From Vulcanimicrobiota bacterium (lineage in GTDB: Bacteria; Vulcanimicrobiota; Vulcanimicrobiia; Vulcanimicrobiales; Vulcanimicrobiaceae): 64,000 bases of DNA. Below, piece after piece: positions 60,618 to 64,000 of the stretch. The number at the start of each line of letters is the position of its first letter. Within the stretch, counting starts at the first letter, position 1. The stretch is taken from the NCBI GenBank assembly GCA_003151115.1, contig PLWS01000002.1:620001-684000 (forward strand). The letters are read 5' to 3'. The notes below the pieces were generated by a model. It made no database searches. It was given only the letters and a program-made list of their open reading frames with translations, and was not told the DNA's origin. Position numbers and translations under genes: made by a program.

Positions 60618-61068
60618 CGGCTCGGCGCGGGAGACGGCGTTGCGCACATCTTCACGGCCCACAACGGATCCGGCTTGAGCGCAATACCGCGGCTGAGTTC
60701 CGCGGCCGCTTGTTTTGAATAGAGCTGGAAATGGGGGCTGACGAACGTTAGCGCTTTCATCGCCGCTGCGAGCAGAATCTCCAGATAAATCTTCGTACAG
60801 ATGCGCGAGGCTGATGCCCGTCGATGCGAGCCATCCGTCCATCGGGTACCGTCCAGACCAATCGTAGTACGCTTCCTCGGTTAGGCCCGCCAGATGCGAG
60901 GCATTTTCCGGCAGTAGCTTGCGATTGTCGTAGCGGCTCTTGAGCTGCGCGATCTCGTAGCGGATGCGCAGCGCGCTCACACGCAAGCGGCCGACGTACT
61001 TGTCGGCCGGCGCGTTAGCAGACGGCGCCGACGCGAGCGTCAGACTCCAGGAGCAACAGCGCGGTCAT
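60614..61068 (-). pseudogene. Frameshifted secreted-protein gene
   Basis: Three frames must be joined to give one sensible protein. The start MTALLLL is in one frame; SLTLASAPSANAPADKYVGR and on to GISLAHLYED in a second; and YLEILLAAAMKALTFVSPHF through PSPAPSR with a stop at 60614 in a third. Together they make a signal peptide and about 130 residues. Shifts lie near 61030-61050 and 60785-60795. Function unknown. Either a decayed gene or two sequence errors; the intact codons around both joints suggest recent damage. Confidence 0.65.
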
Positions 61069-61176
61069 TATTTTCACCGCCTGGACTATTCCCTAAGAGG
61101 TCGCGGGTTCTAACGAAGAAGCCGGGGGTTGCTATATCGGCTCCTGGTCGTGATAGACTGTTCGAAAGGACCGAAA

Positions 61177-61455
61177 GTGAGCGCGCAACCGTTGGAAATC
61201 CGGATGGCGCACCTTGAGGGTGCGTATGAGCAGATAAGCCACAGACTCGGCACCATCGAACAGCGGCTGGGTTCTATGGAGTTGAAGTTTGAAGCTCGCT
61301 TCGGCCAAGTGGATGGGCGGTTTGGGCAGATCGACGCACGGTTCGTTCAAATCGACGCGCGGTTCGCGCAAATCGATCAGAAGTTCATCTGGCTGTTCGG
61401 CCTGATCGGCTCGTCCTGGATTACCACGATACTGGCGGTACTCTACCACCGCTAG
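61177..61455 (+). CDS. Coiled-coil protein with C-terminal membrane helix
   Basis: A 92-residue protein from GTG 61177, with AAAGGA seven to eight bases ahead. A coiled coil (HRLGTIEQRLGSMELKFEARF) runs into four seven-residue repeats (F-x-Q-I/V-D-x-R/K: FGQVDGR, FGQIDAR, FVQIDAR, FAQIDQK), then a membrane helix (FIWLFGLIGSSWITTILAVLY). The heptad pattern gives a trimeric or dimeric stalk anchored at its C-terminus, as in phage-derived and Bdr-like small proteins. Function unknown. Confidence 0.65.
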   Translation: MSAQPLEIRMAHLEGAYEQISHRLGTIEQRLGSMELKFEARFGQVDGRFGQIDARFVQIDARFAQIDQKFIWLFGLIGSSWITTILAVLYHR

Positions 61456-61459
61456 TCCC

Positions 61460-63178
61460 CTAAGACATCGCCGGTTCTAACGAGCGCAGCCGCGCAATCT
61501 CCTCGCGCAGGGCCTGCGCTTCGAGATGATCGTATGTGACGGCGGCATTATTGACGAGCGGAACGAGCGCGCGTTCGTCATCGCCGTCGAGGTCGGCCCC
61601 GTCATCGTGCGCCCCGTAGAGCACGAAGCCTGCCAGCTCTCTGCGGAACACGAGTGGAATCGCCAGCACCGGCGCATCGTGGCGATCAGGATGCTCGGCT
61701 TGCATTGGCACGTCGCCAACGCGCACCGGCGCGAGTTCCGCGCTGATGAAAGCGACCAGCGGATCCGATGACGAGAGCGTTTCGGCGGGAGCATGCTTCC
61801 AGCCGCAGTTCTGTTCTAAGACGAATCTGCTGCCCCGTCGCATGTACAGCGCGGCGCCGGTCAAGTCGAGAACCTCAGCGGGAAGCTGCGTTAAATAATC
61901 GGGAATCGACGCGGCATCGTCGACGTGCACGATGGCTTTTGCCGCGCGAGCCAATCGCATTTCAGCGACATGCCGCTTTCGAAAAACCACACGGTCGACG
62001 CCCGCGTCGATGCGTCCGCGCAAAGCGTGGAAGAAGAAGCCGAGTACGAGCGCGACGACGATGTCGACGGGCAGACTGAAACGCGCTTCCATCGTGCGCG
62101 ACAAAAACAAGTCGAGTAGCGCGAAGATGCCGACGATCGCGGTCGTCAGCAAGCCGTATGCCAGCGTCCGGCTGACGACGAAATTGATGTCGATGACCCG
62201 TTCGCGAAAGATTGCGTAAGTGACCGTTAATGGAAAGATGATCTGAGACGCATCTATCACGGTGTGAAAGGCATATGACTCGTACGCCGGCCAAAGCAGC
62301 GCATCGATCGCGTCAACGATAATCCATAGGATGAACCCGGCCGCGATCCAATGCAGGCGCTGTCGCAGCCGAAGCGCGACGTGCATATAGGCGTAAACAA
62401 GTCCGGCCAGCGCGAGCGCCGCCGCTGCGATCTCGCAAAACGCGGCGAGCGCAGGCCAGCTGCCGTTCCCAGCCAGCTCGGGGTGCGCCAATTGCGGCGC
62501 TACTTCGATAACGCCGAGAAGGAACGTGACGCCCAAAGCGGCCCAAATCCAAGGCGTGAACGCGCGCCGCGCAAGGCTGAACGCAAACAAGACTAAGCCT
62601 ATTTTGGGGAGTATGATACCGAATGTTATGAAGCCCAGAGATAGCGCCGCGTCCGTATTCCAATCGCTTGAAAAACGCGACGTGGAAACGGAGTTGGGCG
62701 GCGAGCCGCCGGCGGTTAGTGAAAACAAAAAGAAGCCCCACGTGATTGGGCTCGGCCGCAGGAGAACCAGGAAAACACCGATCAGCATCGGGATGAAAAA
62801 CACGACCTCGCGAATGATGATGAACGCAGAAGCCGTAGCCTCGGGAACTGCCACGAGCGTCGCCCGGTGATAATTGCGGCCGTGCCAAAAACCGATCTGC
62901 GCCGTATCGCCGGGAGAGGGCAGATAGCCGCCGATAACCGCCGAGCGTTGGGGTGACGTCAGCCGCGAAAGGTCGAGGCGATCTCCCGCGCGGATCCCTG
63001 CGCGCGACGCAGGCAGATCCGGCGTCACTATGGTCGCGATCGTCCCATCCGTCCGAAAACCGATGTCTCCATTCGGATAACCCATTGTCCGAACGAGATC
63101 CGGCAAGTTCATAACGCAGAAAAACAGCGCCAAGCCGATGACCGTAAAAATGCGCAAAGCGGCGTGAGAAGGCTTCAT
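61460..63178 (-). CDS. PDZ-like / polytopic membrane / GAF protein without kinase
   Basis: A 572-residue membrane protein. After a first helix, a PDZ-like periplasmic domain (IATIVTPDLPASRAGIRAGDRLDL) is followed by about seven helices (residues 120-390). A cytoplasmic part (HALRGRIDAGVDRVVFRKRHVAEMRLARAAKAI) looks like the linker used in histidine kinases, then a GAF-like domain (about 410-550). No His-kinase or output domain follows; the protein ends in a short coiled coil. It is probably a sensor that passes its signal to a separate protein. No partner gene is next to it. Confidence 0.7.
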   Translation of the reverse strand: MKPSHAALRIFTVIGLALFFCVMNLPDLVRTMGYPNGDIGFRTDGTIATIVTPDLPASRAGIRAGDRLDLSRLTSPQRSAVIGGYLPSPGDTAQIGFWHGRNYHRATLVAVPEATASAFIIIREVVFFIPMLIGVFLVLLRPSPITWGFFLFSLTAGGSPPNSVSTSRFSSDWNTDAALSLGFITFGIILPKIGLVLFAFSLARRAFTPWIWAALGVTFLLGVIEVAPQLAHPELAGNGSWPALAAFCEIAAAALALAGLVYAYMHVALRLRQRLHWIAAGFILWIIVDAIDALLWPAYESYAFHTVIDASQIIFPLTVTYAIFRERVIDINFVVSRTLAYGLLTTAIVGIFALLDLFLSRTMEARFSLPVDIVVALVLGFFFHALRGRIDAGVDRVVFRKRHVAEMRLARAAKAIVHVDDAASIPDYLTQLPAEVLDLTGAALYMRRGSRFVLEQNCGWKHAPAETLSSSDPLVAFISAELAPVRVGDVPMQAEHPDRHDAPVLAIPLVFRRELAGFVLYGAHDDGADLDGDDERALVPLVNNAAVTYDHLEAQALREEIARLRSLEPAMS

Positions 63179-63290
63179 AAGATCCTCCGAGCGTACGTTC
63201 TTAGCGAGCGGGCGGTTAGCTCCCGTTCGTCAACCTTGCTTGGCGGGTAAGAAGCAGCATCACCGCCTTTGCTTTGGGAGGAGTTACTAG

Positions 63291-63587
63291 ATGACAGTTT
63301 CCATCGGGAAAGTCGCCGCCGGCGCAATTTTCGCGGCGGCTCTTGCGATGACACCGGGTCCGGCGTTCGCGCAGTACGCGCAGGCGACCACGGCCGCCAG
63401 CCCCGCTGCCAGTCCGGTCGCGAGTCCGGCCACCTCGACCACAACGACGGGAGCGACGACGACCACTTCGGCCGTCACCAACAATCCGCAAACCGGATGG
63501 TGGGGATTGCTGGGTCTGGCCGGGTTACTCGGTTTGCTGGGGATGCGCCGCGACACGTCGGTCACGACTTACGATACGCGTCCTTAA
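63291..63587 (+). CDS. WGxxGxxG-type secreted/anchored small protein
   Basis: A 98-residue protein preceded by GGGAGGAG. A signal peptide (cleavage near AFAQY) leads to an Ala/Ser/Pro/Thr-rich stalk, then GWWGLLGLAGLLGLLGMRR, a glycine-patterned hydrophobic segment with a basic end that resembles the WGxxGxxG-CTERM sorting tail. Such proteins are surface-anchored and of unknown function. The low-complexity stalk may be glycosylated. Confidence 0.7.
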   Translation: MTVSIGKVAAGAIFAAALAMTPGPAFAQYAQATTAASPAASPVASPATSTTTTGATTTTSAVTNNPQTGWWGLLGLAGLLGLLGMRRDTSVTTYDTRP

Positions 63588-64000
63588 CTAGTCGACGATC
63601 AAAATCACGGGTTCGGGCGTAAGCGATCCGATTTCGCTTGCGCCGCCGAGCCCGGCTTTTTTTAGCGCGTGCACGAGTTCGGTGGAGCGTTCGGGCGGCA
63701 CTGCGAGCAGCAATCCGCCCGACGTTTGCGCGTCGCACAGCGCGAGCCGCTGCGCCATGCTAACGCTATCTGAAAATTGGACACCGTTTTCCAAAGCCAG
63801 CCGGTAGTTCGTCCGCGTTCCGCCGGGAACCGCATCCGCTTGCGCGAGGCGGTCAACTTCGTCGAACAGCGTAACGGCGTGCGCCGAGATCTCGGCGCCC
63901 GTTCCGCCCGAAGTCATCTCGCAGAGATGGCCGATCAGTCCGAACCCCGTGACGTCCGTGGCGGCATGCACCTCAAACTGTGCGGCGATCTCCGCCGCTT
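63588..64000 (-). CDS. selD: Selenide, water dikinase, C-terminal part
   Basis: The frame is open to the right edge of the window, so the N-terminus (with the catalytic Cys/Sec and glycine-rich loop) is outside. The visible 137 residues carry HAATDVTGFGLIGHLCEMTS, then ALCDAQTSGGLLLAVPPERS and the family's final strand (EIGSLTPEPVILIVD). SelD makes selenophosphate from selenide and ATP for selenocysteine or 2-selenouridine in tRNA. Whether this organism makes selenoproteins cannot be told here. Confidence 0.93.
   Translation of the reverse strand, partial: AAEIAAQFEVHAATDVTGFGLIGHLCEMTSGGTGAEISAHAVTLFDEVDRLAQADAVPGGTRTNYRLALENGVQFSDSVSMAQRLALCDAQTSGGLLLAVPPERSTELVHALKKAGLGGASEIGSLTPEPVILIVD

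Overview
The window is 64 kb of a high-GC bacterial chromosome with one large mobile insertion zone near its left end. Housekeeping gene order (topA-trmFO-hslV-hslU, then def-fmt-rsmB, then two FHA genes, a PP2C-like gene and a RodA-type flippase) resembles Firmicutes and Actinobacteria. The rest (many TAT-free lipoproteins, a beta-oxidation operon, a Lys/Arg-rich histone-like protein, a Fur regulator, a c-type cytochrome) fits a less-studied phylum. I lean to Candidatus Eremiobacterota (WPS-2) or a relative, but that is an inference from gene order and protein style, not a database result.

Left region (1-22.4 kb): a truncated aldo/keto reductase is followed by a tandem array of integrated elements. 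Three identical 45-bp copies of the 3' part of a tRNA-Asn gene (1164-1208, 19924-19968, 22351-22395) act as attachment sites, and each is followed by its own hairpin terminator. The first two bracket an 18.8-kb element with excisionase, tyrosine integrase, a Rep-like protein with internal iteron-like repeats, a serine recombinase, a complete type I restriction-modification operon (hsdM-hsdS-hsdR), a Shedu nuclease set among unknown membrane proteins, an AbiTii-like gene between 32-bp repeats, an XRE regulator and unknown membrane proteins. It reads as an integrative defence island. The second and third copies bracket a 2.4-kb unit holding one unusual multicopper oxidase and no recombinase.

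Middle region (22.4-36.7 kb): a stress and detoxification cluster (two paralogous nitroreductases around a tightly overlapping SRPBCC / phosphoribosyltransferase / erythromycin-esterase-like / dienelactone-hydrolase-like operon), an EamA transporter, a secreted LolA-like protein, a beta-propeller lipoprotein with a perfect palindrome upstream, an ArsB-like permease with a Usp-like partner, small lipoproteins and membrane proteins, a phytanoyl-CoA dioxygenase paired with an ornithine-cyclodeaminase-family enzyme, and a repeat-built histone-like protein.

Right region (36.8-64 kb): a long, mostly co-directional housekeeping block whose junctions are often ATGA or GTGA overlaps, running from topA to rodA (DNA topology, tRNA and rRNA modification, proteolysis, N-terminal processing of proteins, envelope and division). 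It is followed by a 7TM diguanylate cyclase, a cytochrome c lipoprotein, a zinc peptidase, cyclopropane fatty acid synthase beside a Fur-family gene, a three-gene fatty-acid beta-oxidation operon, a frameshifted secreted-protein pseudogene, a PDZ-7TM-GAF protein without a kinase domain, and the end of selD.
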